Assembly: GCA_946414465.1 (NCBI GenBank)
Contig: CAMKOP010000009.1
Coordinates: 1-33,778 of the forward strand
Origin: an uncultured Candidatus Saccharibacteria bacterium
Lineage (GTDB): Bacteria; Patescibacteriota; Saccharimonadia; Saccharimonadales; Saccharimonadaceae
DNA length: 33,778 nucleotides
Reading direction: 5' to 3'
Shown here in pieces: positions 1 to 7,356 of the stretch (positions within the stretch are counted from its first letter, which is position 1; every line of letters starts with the position of its first letter). The position numbers and the translations under genes are program-made. Below the pieces are notes generated by a model. That model had not been told where the DNA came from and did not search any database. It was given only the letters and a program-made list of their open reading frames with translations.

Positions 1-152
1 TGGTGCGGGTGAGGGTAGTCGAACCGAAGGTCCGACTCCCGAACAAAAAGTGCCCCTGGAGGCACAATGGTGCGGGTGAGGGTAGTCGAACCGAAGGTCC
101 GACTCCCGAACAAAAAGTGCCCCTGGAGGCACAATGGTGCGGGTGAGGGTAG
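1..152 (-). repeat. Tandem array of copied tRNA-Gly 3' ends
   Basis: Two tandem 67-bp units (1-67 and 68-134) and a third partial copy (135-152) lie downstream of tRNA-Gly on its strand. Each full unit contains, on the plus strand, the 23 nt found at 218-240, which is the 3' end of tRNA-Gly including CCA; the third copy keeps 18 nt. On the minus strand each unit reads: a GTGCC/GGCAC hairpin followed by TTTTT (terminator-like), then a hairpin with arms AGTCGGACC and GGTTCGACT, then the tRNA tail. The window begins inside the array, so more copies may lie to the left. The two full units look identical, which suggests recent duplication. Confidence 0.85.
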
Positions 153-182
153 AAATCTCCCCTGGCCCCACTCCACAGAAAC

Positions 183-210
183 TAAAAATAACCACAAGTG
201 GTTATTTTTA
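183..210 (-). terminator. Terminator downstream of tRNA-Gly
   Basis: A perfect 13-bp stem (183-195 with 198-210) with a 2-nt AA spacer at its tip, A-rich on one side and T-rich on the other, lies 8 nt past the CCA of tRNA-Gly on the minus strand. It separates the true tRNA from the three tail copies. Confidence 0.75.
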
Positions 211-217
211 CTTTCTT

Positions 218-292
218 TGGTGCGGGTGAGGGTAGTCGAAACCCTATCTCAAGTTTGGAAAACTTGCATACTAACCGCTGTACTACACCCGC
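218..292 (-). tRNA. tRNA-Gly (anticodon UCC)
   Basis: The cloverleaf is complete. Acceptor GCGGGTG pairs with CACCCGC, followed by discriminator A and an encoded CCA. The anticodon stem CAAGT/ACTTG encloses loop TTTCCAA (anticodon TCC), and the T arm is AGGGT-TTCGACT-ACCCT. It lies 8 nt behind tRNA-His and is probably cotranscribed with it. Confidence 0.95.
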
Positions 293-300
293 ACAGCATC

Positions 301-378
301 TGGGGTGGGATATCGGGATCGAACCGACGACCTTCTGGACCACAATCAGACGCTCTAACCATCTGAGCTAATCCCACC
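301..378 (-). tRNA. tRNA-His (anticodon GUG)
   Basis: Acceptor GTGGGAT pairs with ATCCCAC. The extra 5' G(-1) opposite C73, the hallmark of tRNA-His, is present, followed by encoded CCA. The anticodon loop is TTGTGGT (GTG); the closing pair 31-39 is an A-C mismatch. An extended -10 box (TGGTATAAT on the minus strand, TATAAT at 388-393) ends 9 nt upstream of position 378. Confidence 0.95.
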
Positions 379-400
379 ATACCCACAATTATACCATAAT

Positions 401-805
401 CTATCTTGAAATACCAGGATTTCTTCTCGTCGGCATTTGCGACGGTCCGTTTTTCACCGTCGTATCTCCACCCTTAGTACCCACATCAGCATCCTTCGAA
501 TTCAGCTTTCCCCTTAACCCATTTACAGAAGGGGTCTTGCCGCTATCATCAGATTCACCAAACTGTGTTGCATCTCTTCGCGCTTGCCAAGAAGTTTTAC
601 CAGCTTCCATCGCTATCTTAGAATCACCATATTTTCTTATCATACTACGGTTTTGGTCAATTACCTTACGCTGCTCAAAAGACTGCATCGAAAAAGATCC
701 AATCCCACCTTGGTTTTGCGCCTTAGCATAAGCAGAAGAATGGACCACATCCTCCTTTTTTTCCTTCATCAATCTATTTAATAATGGAGCATTAATATCA
801 ACCAT
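401..805 (-). CDS. Hypothetical protein, 134 aa
   Basis: I do not recognise this protein. It is hydrophilic, rich in Lys, Ser, Gly and Asn, with no membrane segment or signal peptide, and its C-terminal half (about residues 60-134) is low-complexity and looks disordered. It starts 5 nt after the stop of the 811-1518 gene, and an AGGA just before the ATG can act as a ribosome binding site, so it is probably the last gene of the tpiA transcript. Its stop lies just ahead of the tRNA-His promoter. Reality of the gene is supported by length and tight operon spacing only. Confidence 0.6.
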   Translation of the reverse strand: MVDINAPLLNRLMKEKKEDVVHSSAYAKAQNQGGIGSFSMQSFEQRKVIDQNRSMIRKYGDSKIAMEAGKTSWQARRDATQFGESDDSGKTPSVNGLRGKLNSKDADVGTKGGDTTVKNGPSQMPTRRNPGISR

Positions 806-810
806 ATATC

Positions 811-1518
811 CTACTTAGGTAAAAGCAGAAACGCCACCGTACCTGCCGTCGCTCCTAATATTATTGTCATAATAATCGTTACGATAATGCCCACATGAGA
901 ATCTTTTTCGGGTTTCGAAATAATCGTCACCGGGCCTTTCGGCTCCTCTTTCGGCACAGCAATCTTCTTCTGGTAAACATTCTTAGATAAAGGACGCTTT
1001 TCTACCTTAGATTGGTTAATAAATGGTGAATTTGGCGCCTTATAAGTAGTGCTGGCCTTGTTAGTAGCAGGCTTTTTAGCAAATTCTTCGGGCTTCTGAT
1101 TCTTTCTAAACAATCCCTCCGCTTTTACCTTCTTAGCCTTCACTTCACTAGCTGAAACCGTCGCACTAGAGCCCAAAGGACGCTTCGGTAACTCCGTATT
1201 AGCTTTCCTACTATTCAAATCCTCAATTACTCCTAAAGCAGGTACAGTACCCGTTGAATGCTTTGGTTCAACTTTTAAACTTGTTTCCTTCCGCATCACT
1301 GGTTTCTTAATCACTTTTGAAGCTGGTTTCAATTCAACAACCCTAGCAGTAGAAACTGCAGTTTTCTTGATAACTTGATTAGGCCTAGGAGCAGGTGCTC
1401 TATTGACTGTTTTCTTAGGTAATTCGGCATGCACTACCCTCGGTGCCGCTTGACCACGTCTGACTACCTTTGTTTTAGCAGAATTAGCCGGTACAAAATC
1501 TATATATCTCTTGTTCAT
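811..1518 (-). CDS. Basic, Pro/Lys/Ala-rich tail-anchored membrane protein
   Basis: A 235-aa protein with a long, very basic, low-complexity N-terminal part (residues 1-205, rich in Lys, Pro, Ala, Val, Ser) and one hydrophobic helix at the extreme C-terminus (about residues 208-233, ending in LLLPK). This is the layout of a tail-anchored protein with a cytoplasmic disordered domain. The ATG overlaps the tpiA stop by 4 bp (ATGA), so it is translationally coupled to tpiA. The basic region could bind nucleic acid or acidic partners, but no known domain is visible. Function unknown. Confidence 0.7.
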   Translation of the reverse strand: MNKRYIDFVPANSAKTKVVRRGQAAPRVVHAELPKKTVNRAPAPRPNQVIKKTAVSTARVVELKPASKVIKKPVMRKETSLKVEPKHSTGTVPALGVIEDLNSRKANTELPKRPLGSSATVSASEVKAKKVKAEGLFRKNQKPEEFAKKPATNKASTTYKAPNSPFINQSKVEKRPLSKNVYQKKIAVPKEEPKGPVTIISKPEKDSHVGIIVTIIMTIILGATAGTVAFLLLPK

Positions 1519-2285
1519 GCTCTTACTCTTTTAGCTGTTTCAATTATATCAGTAAATTCACTCAAAATCAAACTCGATCCCCCCATCAAAAGTCCATTCA
1601 CCCCTGGCACCATCAAATACGCTCCGGCATTCGATGGGTTCACGCTTCCTCCAAATAACACTGGCACCTGTTCAGACAATTTAGCGCCATAAACCTCAGC
1701 CAAATTCTTACGTATCAATTCTACCACCTCTGCAATTTCATCCGGCGCAGCCAATTTTGCCGCCTTTGTTGAAGAAATCGCCCATACTGGTTCGTAAGCT
1801 ATAATCACCTTATCTAAATCATCGTCCGCTACCTCTGACAAACCACCAATCAATTGATCTCGTATCACATCTGCCGTTTCCCCAAAAGCTCTTTCCGATT
1901 CAGTTTCACCAATACATAAAATCGGCGTAATTTTGTTCCGAATCGCTGCCGCAACTTTTTTTGCCACCATCTTATCATCTTCTCTAAAAATATATCTTCT
2001 CTCTGAATGCCCAATAATCGCGTAATCCACCAATCCCCTCAATTGTGAAAATGCAGTTTCTCCCGTAAAAGCTCCGTAATCTCGATAGAATGCATTCTGT
2101 GCCGCTAATTTCATCTTGTGACGATCAATCTGCAAAGACAACGGTTGAAGTGCAATAGTTGAAGGTGCTACAACTACCTCAATATCTCTGTAATTCGGTA
2201 ATGATTTTAATAGTTTATGAAGATAGATAGAAGCTTCTCCTATAGTAAAATTAAGCTTCCAGTTGCCCACAATATAAGTTTTCAT
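1515..2285 (-). CDS. tpiA: Triosephosphate isomerase
   Basis: This enzyme interconverts dihydroxyacetone phosphate and glyceraldehyde 3-phosphate in cytoplasmic glycolysis. The 256 aa match the family length. Catalytic residues are all present: Lys10 in GNWKLN, His93 in GHSERR and Glu165 in AYEPVW, and the phosphate-binding GGSVNP and GLLMGGSSL segments are near the C-terminus. Phosphate-gripping loop 6, normally AIGTGK, reads AISSTK (residues 169-174). I chose the Met at 2285 rather than the longer in-frame start because it gives the canonical N-terminus and because TATAAT (2292-2297) ends 6 nt before it, predicting a leaderless mRNA. The neighbouring aldolase makes the substrates of this enzyme. 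Confidence 0.95.
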   Translation of the reverse strand: MKTYIVGNWKLNFTIGEASIYLHKLLKSLPNYRDIEVVVAPSTIALQPLSLQIDRHKMKLAAQNAFYRDYGAFTGETAFSQLRGLVDYAIIGHSERRYIFREDDKMVAKKVAAAIRNKITPILCIGETESERAFGETADVIRDQLIGGLSEVADDDLDKVIIAYEPVWAISSTKAAKLAAPDEIAEVVELIRKNLAEVYGAKLSEQVPVLFGGSVNPSNAGAYLMVPGVNGLLMGGSSLILSEFTDIIETAKRVRA

Positions 2286-2321
2286 AAGCTTATTATACCA
2301 CACCAAAATTAAATCATAAAA

Positions 2322-4160
2322 TTATCTTAATACATCTGTATTAGCAATTAGACGCTCTTTGAATGCCTCTTTTGCTGCCTCTATATTTGCATTGTTGCCC
2401 TTCCAGGTAAATAGAGCCGGATCTTGCAATGCTCTCGCGAAAGAAAACGTCACTGGAAATTCAAAAGGTCCATTTTTTATTACAGCTGCAAGATTATTTG
2501 TTGCTTGTTCAACCGTCTGTCCACCAGACAAGAACACCACCCCAGCTAGCTCACTTGGCACATGTTCCTTCAAAACTTTAGCCGTAGCCTCACCCACTTC
2601 GTCTGGAGTAGATTCGCCAAATTGCTTTCCAGCTAGCACCATATTACACTTCAGGATACACGCTTTCAAATTCACTCCAAAATCCGCCATAGTAGCAAAT
2701 AGCTTGTCTAATATCCTCGCGGTCACCTCTGCAGATTTATCAATGTCATAATATCCATCATAAACCACCTCTGGCTCTACAATCGGCACTAGCCCAGCTG
2801 ATTGACACTCTTTCGCATACTCAGCCAAAATCCGACAATTCTTCTCTATCGCCATCTCCGATGGAGTAATTATTTTGCCCGCTTCATTAATATGAATTTC
2901 AAAAGCCGCCCGCCATTTCGCAAATCTCAATCCCATTCGATAGTATTCCCTTAGTCTCAATGCTAAACCATCCAACCCCTTTGTATAAGTTTCTACGGAG
3001 TTTTCAATTTTTTCTAACCCCTGATCCACTTTAATACCGGGAACAATCCGCCGCGAAATCAAATAATCCACAAAATTCTGTCCGTTATCTGCCTGTTGCC
3101 TAGCCGTTTCGTCAAACAATATTACTCCATTCACATATTTTCCTAAATCCGAGGTACTGAGGAATATGTTACGATAGTCTCGCCTTTTTTCGGCCGTATC
3201 TTCAATATTTAACTGCCCAAATTTCTTTTTTATTGAACCTCCTGACTCATCCGCTGCCAAAATACCCTTCGGTTTATATACCAAACTAGCCGCTAATAGC
3301 TCCAAATCCTCTTCTGGATCCATATTTTTAGCAATGTCTTCTAATTCCTCTAAAGACAATACCGAGTTTAGTTTCGAATTCTCCATATTCACCCTGGCCA
3401 TTCTTAGGCTATTTTCTACCGATTTTCCCAAAATAAAACCACCCAGAATCGTCGCCGCCGCAATCGAATACGCCGATAAATGTGTCAATACATCTATTCT
3501 ACCTACAGTAACCTTCTCATTGATATCACGATACGATAATTGTTCTTCGGAAATATATACCAACTTATTTTCATCCAACTCGTTTAATTGAAGCGCCTGT
3601 GGTTCTTCCGAATCACCCCTATTATTTTCTACAAATAACAAATCTGCTCTTGACACTAATTGATTCAATGTCACATCAAGCAAGGTCCTAAGGTATACTA
3701 CCAACTTAGTATTATGTGACAAATCCAAATACGACTCTATTTGCTTTATCGTTTCTGGTTCTAGTTTTGCCGAACGATCAATAAAAACATAATCATAATA
3801 ATCCCCAGGAGTCGCAAAATGCGTTGTCTTGTATTCAATCGGCACCAAATAACTTGGCCTTCCATCAGTAACCATAATATATCTATAAGTATCCGCCGTA
3901 TCATCCGCAACCAACCCCCCGTCTTCTAGTTTTAGTTTTGAGCCAGTTACCGAAGTCGTAAGTCCCATTTTAGATAGTACTTCCAGGCTCACCGCTGCAC
4001 CACCTAGACTAGGTTCCCGACTAAAAAAATGGTGTTCACTAGCATTAAATCCAAAATCTAGCCATTTTACACCATTTTTATCCGTTTCAAATTCCTCTGT
4101 TCTGCTATCTAAGTTCAGATACACATCCTTCAAAACATTGCCCACTACCAATATATTCAT
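2322..4160 (-). CDS. PfkB-like (degenerate kinase) domain fused to class I fructose-bisphosphate aldolase
   Basis: A 612-aa fusion. Residues 1 to about 290 resemble the PfkB/ribokinase family (N-terminal ILVVGNVLKDV, then SLGGAAVSLEVLSKMG). Residues about 298-612 are a class I fructose-bisphosphate aldolase: GILAADES, GLRFAKWRAAFEI, PIVEPEVVYDG, the Schiff-base lysine in CILKCNM (about Lys504) and the phosphate-binding LSGGQT. The aldolase half should be active, splitting fructose 1,6-bisphosphate into triose phosphates. In the kinase half the family's DTxGAGD signature is replaced by a stretch reading DVLTHLSAY, so the catalytic Asp is missing; it may sense or bind sugar phosphate rather than phosphorylate. 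TATAAT (4167-4172) ends 6 nt before the ATG. tpiA follows 36 bp downstream. Confidence 0.92.
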   Translation of the reverse strand: MNILVVGNVLKDVYLNLDSRTEEFETDKNGVKWLDFGFNASEHHFFSREPSLGGAAVSLEVLSKMGLTTSVTGSKLKLEDGGLVADDTADTYRYIMVTDGRPSYLVPIEYKTTHFATPGDYYDYVFIDRSAKLEPETIKQIESYLDLSHNTKLVVYLRTLLDVTLNQLVSRADLLFVENNRGDSEEPQALQLNELDENKLVYISEEQLSYRDINEKVTVGRIDVLTHLSAYSIAAATILGGFILGKSVENSLRMARVNMENSKLNSVLSLEELEDIAKNMDPEEDLELLAASLVYKPKGILAADESGGSIKKKFGQLNIEDTAEKRRDYRNIFLSTSDLGKYVNGVILFDETARQQADNGQNFVDYLISRRIVPGIKVDQGLEKIENSVETYTKGLDGLALRLREYYRMGLRFAKWRAAFEIHINEAGKIITPSEMAIEKNCRILAEYAKECQSAGLVPIVEPEVVYDGYYDIDKSAEVTARILDKLFATMADFGVNLKACILKCNMVLAGKQFGESTPDEVGEATAKVLKEHVPSELAGVVFLSGGQTVEQATNNLAAVIKNGPFEFPVTFSFARALQDPALFTWKGNNANIEAAKEAFKERLIANTDVLR

Positions 4161-4184
4161 AAGCCTATTATATCACAATCTAGA

Positions 4185-4949
4185 CTACAATATACCTAAA
4201 ATTCCCCGCAAAGCATACCCAGTATCTTCGTGATTCCTCACCGTAATCGTATCAATTCCCATCTCTACCACCGGATAATCATTTCCGCCGGGTTGAGTCA
4301 TATCGCCAAAATACAAAATATCCTCTTTTTTAACATCTAGTTCTTCCAAGAGATGCGTCATACCAAATACTTTATTCATCCCAGGCGTAATCGCATTGAT
4401 AGAGGTAGTCCCACCGATTTCATAGTCAAATTCCGGTGCCAACTCTTTACAGCGTGCTACAATTTTCTCACGCTTCTTGCAATCTGGGTCCCAAGCATAT
4501 TTTTCCTCAGTACCAGCCTTTTGCCCTAGTGCCGAAAATGTCACTTGCGACAATCTATTCTCAATTATTTCATCACCTGGTTTCAACTTATCCTCTTCCC
4601 AATAACCAAGTTCTTTTGCCGCCTTTTCTATCGTTTCACTAATCTTAGCTACTTGCTCATCTGTTAGCGGATAATTATAAACTTGTTCCCAATCCTTCTT
4701 TTCAACATTATACCGATAATATTGCGTCCCCTGTGCCACAAATAAATGTAGATGTGATAATTGCTCTGGTGTCGGATTCGGTAATCGATCCACAATCTGA
4801 ATCAAAAATTGATCAAATTTCTGCCCTGAAATCGGACATATCTCAAAATGATCGAGACATTTCACCAACAAATCGGCAATGTCTTCAGTAATTGGCGTCT
4901 TCGCCACATTTAATGTTTGGTCTATATCAAATGCAAGTACTCTTTTCAT
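4185..4949 (-). CDS. HAD-superfamily phosphatase/phosphomutase, eukaryotic-type phosphomannomutase-like
   Basis: A 254-aa protein with all HAD motifs: motif I DIDQTL (nucleophile Asp8, acid/base Asp10), motif II around PISGQ, motif III Lys in GMNKVFGM, and motif IV GDMTQPGGNDYPV. The last motif and the overall length resemble alpha-phosphomannomutase of the PMM1/PMM2 type (HAD class IIB), which interconverts mannose 6-phosphate and mannose 1-phosphate; Cof-like or sucrose-phosphate phosphatase activity is an alternative. Gln replaces the usual Gly in motif I. TATAAT (4956-4961) ends 6 nt before the ATG. It lies 24 bp upstream of the aldolase fusion, fitting a sugar-phosphate role. Confidence 0.8.
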   Translation of the reverse strand: MKRVLAFDIDQTLNVAKTPITEDIADLLVKCLDHFEICPISGQKFDQFLIQIVDRLPNPTPEQLSHLHLFVAQGTQYYRYNVEKKDWEQVYNYPLTDEQVAKISETIEKAAKELGYWEEDKLKPGDEIIENRLSQVTFSALGQKAGTEEKYAWDPDCKKREKIVARCKELAPEFDYEIGGTTSINAITPGMNKVFGMTHLLEELDVKKEDILYFGDMTQPGGNDYPVVEMGIDTITVRNHEDTGYALRGILGIL

Positions 4950-4996
4950 ATCTACATTATATCATCAAAAACAAACTCTTATCTAAAACAATTAAA

Positions 4997-5707
4997 TTAT
5001 TCTGCTGATTCTGTTGACTCTTCAGATTTTTCCTCAGTATCATCAGTGGCTTCTGATCCCTCACCTTCAGCGCCTTCAGTATCTTCGGCCGCTGCTTCAG
5101 CTGCCGCCGCCTCTTCAGCCTCTCGTTTTTCAGCTTCTGCTACTGGATCATAAAGTGATACTACAACTTGTTCAAGATCAAGCTCTTTGTCAGCAAATTC
5201 TACACCTTCTGGTAAAACAATGTCAGCTAAGGTCAACTTATCTTCAATTTCTACCATTTTCGTAGCGTCAATCGTAAGTTCTTTTGGCAAATCTGCTGGT
5301 TTTGCCTTAACATCAATCTCATCAATAGACTGGTTCATCGCAAAATGGTAGATCTTCGAAGCCTCTGATTCCTCAAAATTCACAATTACCACTGGTGTTG
5401 TCGCCACCACGGCTTCCCTCGCCGAAATAGCCCGAAATTCGATATTAATGATTTGACGAGTTACCGGATCAATGTCCACATTTTCAACAATTGCTAATCT
5501 CTTTTTTCCGTCAACCATCAAATCAATTGGCGAATGATAGCCAGCCCCAAGAAGCACTTTCTCTGTAGCTACATATTCTGAAGCCATTAAAAATGGTTCT
5601 TTGCCACCACCAAAAATCACCGATGGGATTAATCCCTTTTCACGTAAACTTTTTAATTTTTTACCTGTCACTTCACGCTTTTCCAGCGTCAATTTATATT
5701 CAGCCAT
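4997..5707 (-). CDS. rplY: Large ribosomal subunit protein bL25 (Ctc form)
   Basis: A 236-aa bL25 of the long, two-domain Ctc (general-stress) type that binds 5S rRNA. The N-terminal L25 domain (about 1-95) shows REVTGKKLKSLREKGLIPSV and a segment VDIDPVTRQIINIEF. The C-terminal beta domain (about 100-190) has DLPKELTIDATKM and LADIVLPEGVEF. A long acidic Ala/Glu/Ser tail (about 190-236) follows. An extended -10 (ATGATATAAT) lies about 30 nt upstream, overlapping the end of grpE, and a GAAAGGA site precedes the ATG, so this gene is SD-led, unlike many neighbours. Confidence 0.93.
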   Translation of the reverse strand: MAEYKLTLEKREVTGKKLKSLREKGLIPSVIFGGGKEPFLMASEYVATEKVLLGAGYHSPIDLMVDGKKRLAIVENVDIDPVTRQIINIEFRAISAREAVVATTPVVIVNFEESEASKIYHFAMNQSIDEIDVKAKPADLPKELTIDATKMVEIEDKLTLADIVLPEGVEFADKELDLEQVVVSLYDPVAEAEKREAEEAAAAEAAAEDTEGAEGEGSEATDDTEEKSEESTESAE

Positions 5708-5738
5708 AAATAATTCCTTTCAACTATTATATATTATA

Positions 5739-6167
5739 TCATACTTTTTGCACTTTGACCATAGCTGGACGAAGGACTTCACCCTCATAATAATACCCAG
5801 GCCTCAAAGTTTCAGCTATCACTTCCTTTTCACCTTCACCTTCTACCATCACCGCCTCATGCAAATCCGGATTAAACTCCGTCCCCTTATCAGAAATAAC
5901 TCGCTCTAAACCAAGCTCCTTCATCGTTTTTTCTAAAGTCTTCCCTAGAGGTGTTAATTCTTCAAAAGTAGCAATCGCTCGACTCATATCATCAATCAAA
6001 GGCAACACTTTATAAACAGTTGCATATTTTACTGCCTTCTTTTCTTGTTCTTTTTGCATTTCTACTTGTTTTCGAAAATTTTCAAAATCTGCTCGTGTTC
6101 TTTGCAAATCACTAGTCAATTCTGTAACTTTTGCATCTATTTCTTCTTTTTTTTCTATTTTTTTCAT
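5739..6167 (-). CDS. grpE: GrpE nucleotide exchange factor
   Basis: GrpE releases ADP from DnaK in the protein-folding cycle. At 142 aa it is short for the family: a brief coiled-coil N-terminus (ELTSDLQRTRADFENFRKQ) is followed by the conserved VYKVLPLIDDMSRAI and the C-terminal beta domain (FNPDLHEAVMVEG, then RPGYYYEGEVLRPAMVKV). Its ATG overlaps the hrcA stop by 4 bp (ATGA), and a GGAGG site lies inside the last hrcA codons, so translation is coupled. dnaK and dnaJ are not in this window, so they must be elsewhere. Confidence 0.95.
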   Translation of the reverse strand: MKKIEKKEEIDAKVTELTSDLQRTRADFENFRKQVEMQKEQEKKAVKYATVYKVLPLIDDMSRAIATFEELTPLGKTLEKTMKELGLERVISDKGTEFNPDLHEAVMVEGEGEKEVIAETLRPGYYYEGEVLRPAMVKVQKV

Positions 6168-6907
6168 AATATTTCCTCCAGCATATTACCAGTTCTTCTA
6201 ACTAAAGTCATTACCCGCGAATAGTTTTGCCTAGTCGGGCCTAACACCCCAATATAGCTCCTATCCGAAAACGGCGACCTAAATTTCGAAATTATCAAAG
6301 AAACTTCTGAGTTTCTACCAATCGGATTTTCTTGACCGATAAAAATATTTAGCGGTTCACCTGGTGCAGCTTCCCTCAGCCATGGTTCCAAATTATCCAG
6401 CAACCTCGCCACAGCTTGCACTTTCCTAGTGTCCACAAACTCCGGCTGTGTAAATAAACGTGAAATACCAGATAGATATAGTTGCCCACCAATTGTCGCT
6501 AGCCCTAAATTCCCAGTCAAATCCACCAAAGTATCAACCGCTCCACGAATCGCCGCATCTGTCTGTGATTGAGAAGAAACTCTTCGCACCAAAGCATGTA
6601 TCCCTCGTTCCAGGCTCATATCAGAAGAAGCTTCAACACTTGATTCAACATCATCTTTCATCTCTCGATTATCTTCCAAGTTATTTACATAAAATCTATA
6701 TCCAGCATCTGTCGGTACGCGTCCTGCCGAAGTATGGGGTTGCGAAATCAAACCTAACATTTCAAGCTTAGCCATTTCGGCCCTCACTGTAGCTGGCGAC
6801 ACACCAAAAAGTTTCGCCATCGTCACGCTACCTACAGGTGAAGCTGTTTCCGCATATTCCTCTACAATTTGACAAAGGATTTGCTTCTGTCGCTCTGTTA
6901 TTTCCAT
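6164..6907 (-). CDS. hrcA: Heat-inducible transcription repressor HrcA
   Basis: HrcA represses heat-shock operons by binding CIRCE and needs GroEL for activity. The N-terminal winged helix (1-75) shows PVGSVTMAKLFGVSPATVRAEM and SQPHTSAGRVPTDAGYRFYV; the C-terminal domain ends IGVLGPTRQNYSRVM. With 247 aa it is about 100 aa shorter than typical HrcA, with a reduced middle domain, but both ends are intact. The CIRCE operator at 6926-6952 overlaps its own promoter, showing autoregulation. An in-frame TAA sits two codons upstream of the ATG and TATAAT ends 7 nt before it, so the mRNA is probably leaderless. Confidence 0.95.
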   Translation of the reverse strand: MEITERQKQILCQIVEEYAETASPVGSVTMAKLFGVSPATVRAEMAKLEMLGLISQPHTSAGRVPTDAGYRFYVNNLEDNREMKDDVESSVEASSDMSLERGIHALVRRVSSQSQTDAAIRGAVDTLVDLTGNLGLATIGGQLYLSGISRLFTQPEFVDTRKVQAVARLLDNLEPWLREAAPGEPLNIFIGQENPIGRNSEVSLIISKFRSPFSDRSYIGVLGPTRQNYSRVMTLVRRTGNMLEEIL

Positions 6908-6914
6908 ATCTTAT

Positions 6915-6943
6915 ATTATACAAAATTGGCACTAAAATGTAAA
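6915..6943 (-). promoter_or_regulatory. hrcA promoter
   Basis: On the minus strand TTTACA (6938-6943) and TATAAT (6915-6920) are separated by exactly 17 bp. The -35 box sits inside the 9-nt CIRCE spacer. The predicted transcription start falls at or next to the A of the hrcA ATG. It is the only one of the TATAAT leaderless promoters here without the TGn extension, and it has a good -35 instead. Confidence 0.85.
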
Positions 6944-6952
6944 GAGTGCTAA
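6926..6952 (-). promoter_or_regulatory. CIRCE operator of hrcA-grpE
   Basis: TTGGCACTA-N9-GAGTGCTAA matches the CIRCE consensus TTAGCACTC-N9-GAGTGCTAA at 16 of 18 arm positions. One arm is perfect. It lies over the -35 region of the hrcA promoter, so bound HrcA would block RNA polymerase. Confidence 0.95.
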
Positions 6953-6984
6953 TTTTCGAAAATCTCACACTTTTTTAAAAAATA

Positions 6985-7074
6985 TGATACAATTAAAAAA
7001 CCTCGCGCAAAAGAGCCAGTATTTTACGCGAATAAACTAGCTAGTTGACTGGTGTACATTAAAGGAGGGTAAAA
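6985..7074 (+). promoter_or_regulatory. Promoter and structured leader of the 71-aa gene
   Basis: An extended -10 (TGATACAAT) is followed by a leader of about 75-80 nt that can fold: CGCGCAAAA pairs with TTTTACGCG around a 9-nt loop, with one C-A mismatch. An AAAGGAGGG Shine-Dalgarno site precedes the ATG at 7075. Most neighbours are leaderless, so a long leader here is unusual. Confidence 0.55.
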
Positions 7075-7290
7075 ATGGCTAATAATGGCAAGAAAAACAA
7101 GTGCTTCACATTGACAGAAAATGGCACTACCTACACAGGTACCATCAAAAGCGGGAAAATCAGAGTTACTACAGCTCGTACCGCTCCAGGTCAACATATG
7201 ACCGTAGGAGTATTCGATATCGCCACCAGAACATGGCACAACGATTCACTCCCTAAAAATGTCAAGAACAAATTCGAAGCCGCCTTCTAA
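7075..7290 (+). CDS. Small conserved-looking protein, 71 aa, unknown function
   Basis: I do not recognise the family. The 71-aa protein is basic at its N-terminus (ANNGKKNK) and seems to alternate short beta-strand segments (FTLTENGTTYTGTIKSGKI), with no membrane segment. It could be a small beta-barrel nucleic-acid or RNA-binding protein, which is only a guess. It has the strongest Shine-Dalgarno site in the first 10 kb, its own promoter and leader, and its own terminator (7306-7329), so it is probably a highly expressed monocistronic gene. It is divergent from hrcA. Confidence 0.75.
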   Translation: MANNGKKNKCFTLTENGTTYTGTIKSGKIRVTTARTAPGQHMTVGVFDIATRTWHNDSLPKNVKNKFEAAF

Positions 7291-7305
7291 CCTTTTTACC
7301 AGGTT

Positions 7306-7329
7306 CCCCAGTCAGTGACTGGGGTTTTT
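7306..7329 (+). terminator. Rho-independent terminator after the 71-aa gene
   Basis: CCCCAGT pairs with ACTGGGG around a 5-nt loop, followed directly by TTTTT. It lies 15 nt past the stop codon. Confidence 0.9.
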
Positions 7330-7356
7330 CCTTTTTTAATATGCTATAATGTGAAT

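Noticed and set aside
1..152. CRISPR array
   Set aside because: The period is 67 bp with identical units and no variable spacers, and the repeated part is the 3' end of the adjacent tRNA. No cas genes are present.
67..366. Open frame of 99 codons over the tRNA region
   Set aside because: It runs antisense across tRNA-Gly, tRNA-His and the tail repeats, and its repeated protein sequence simply reflects the DNA repeats.
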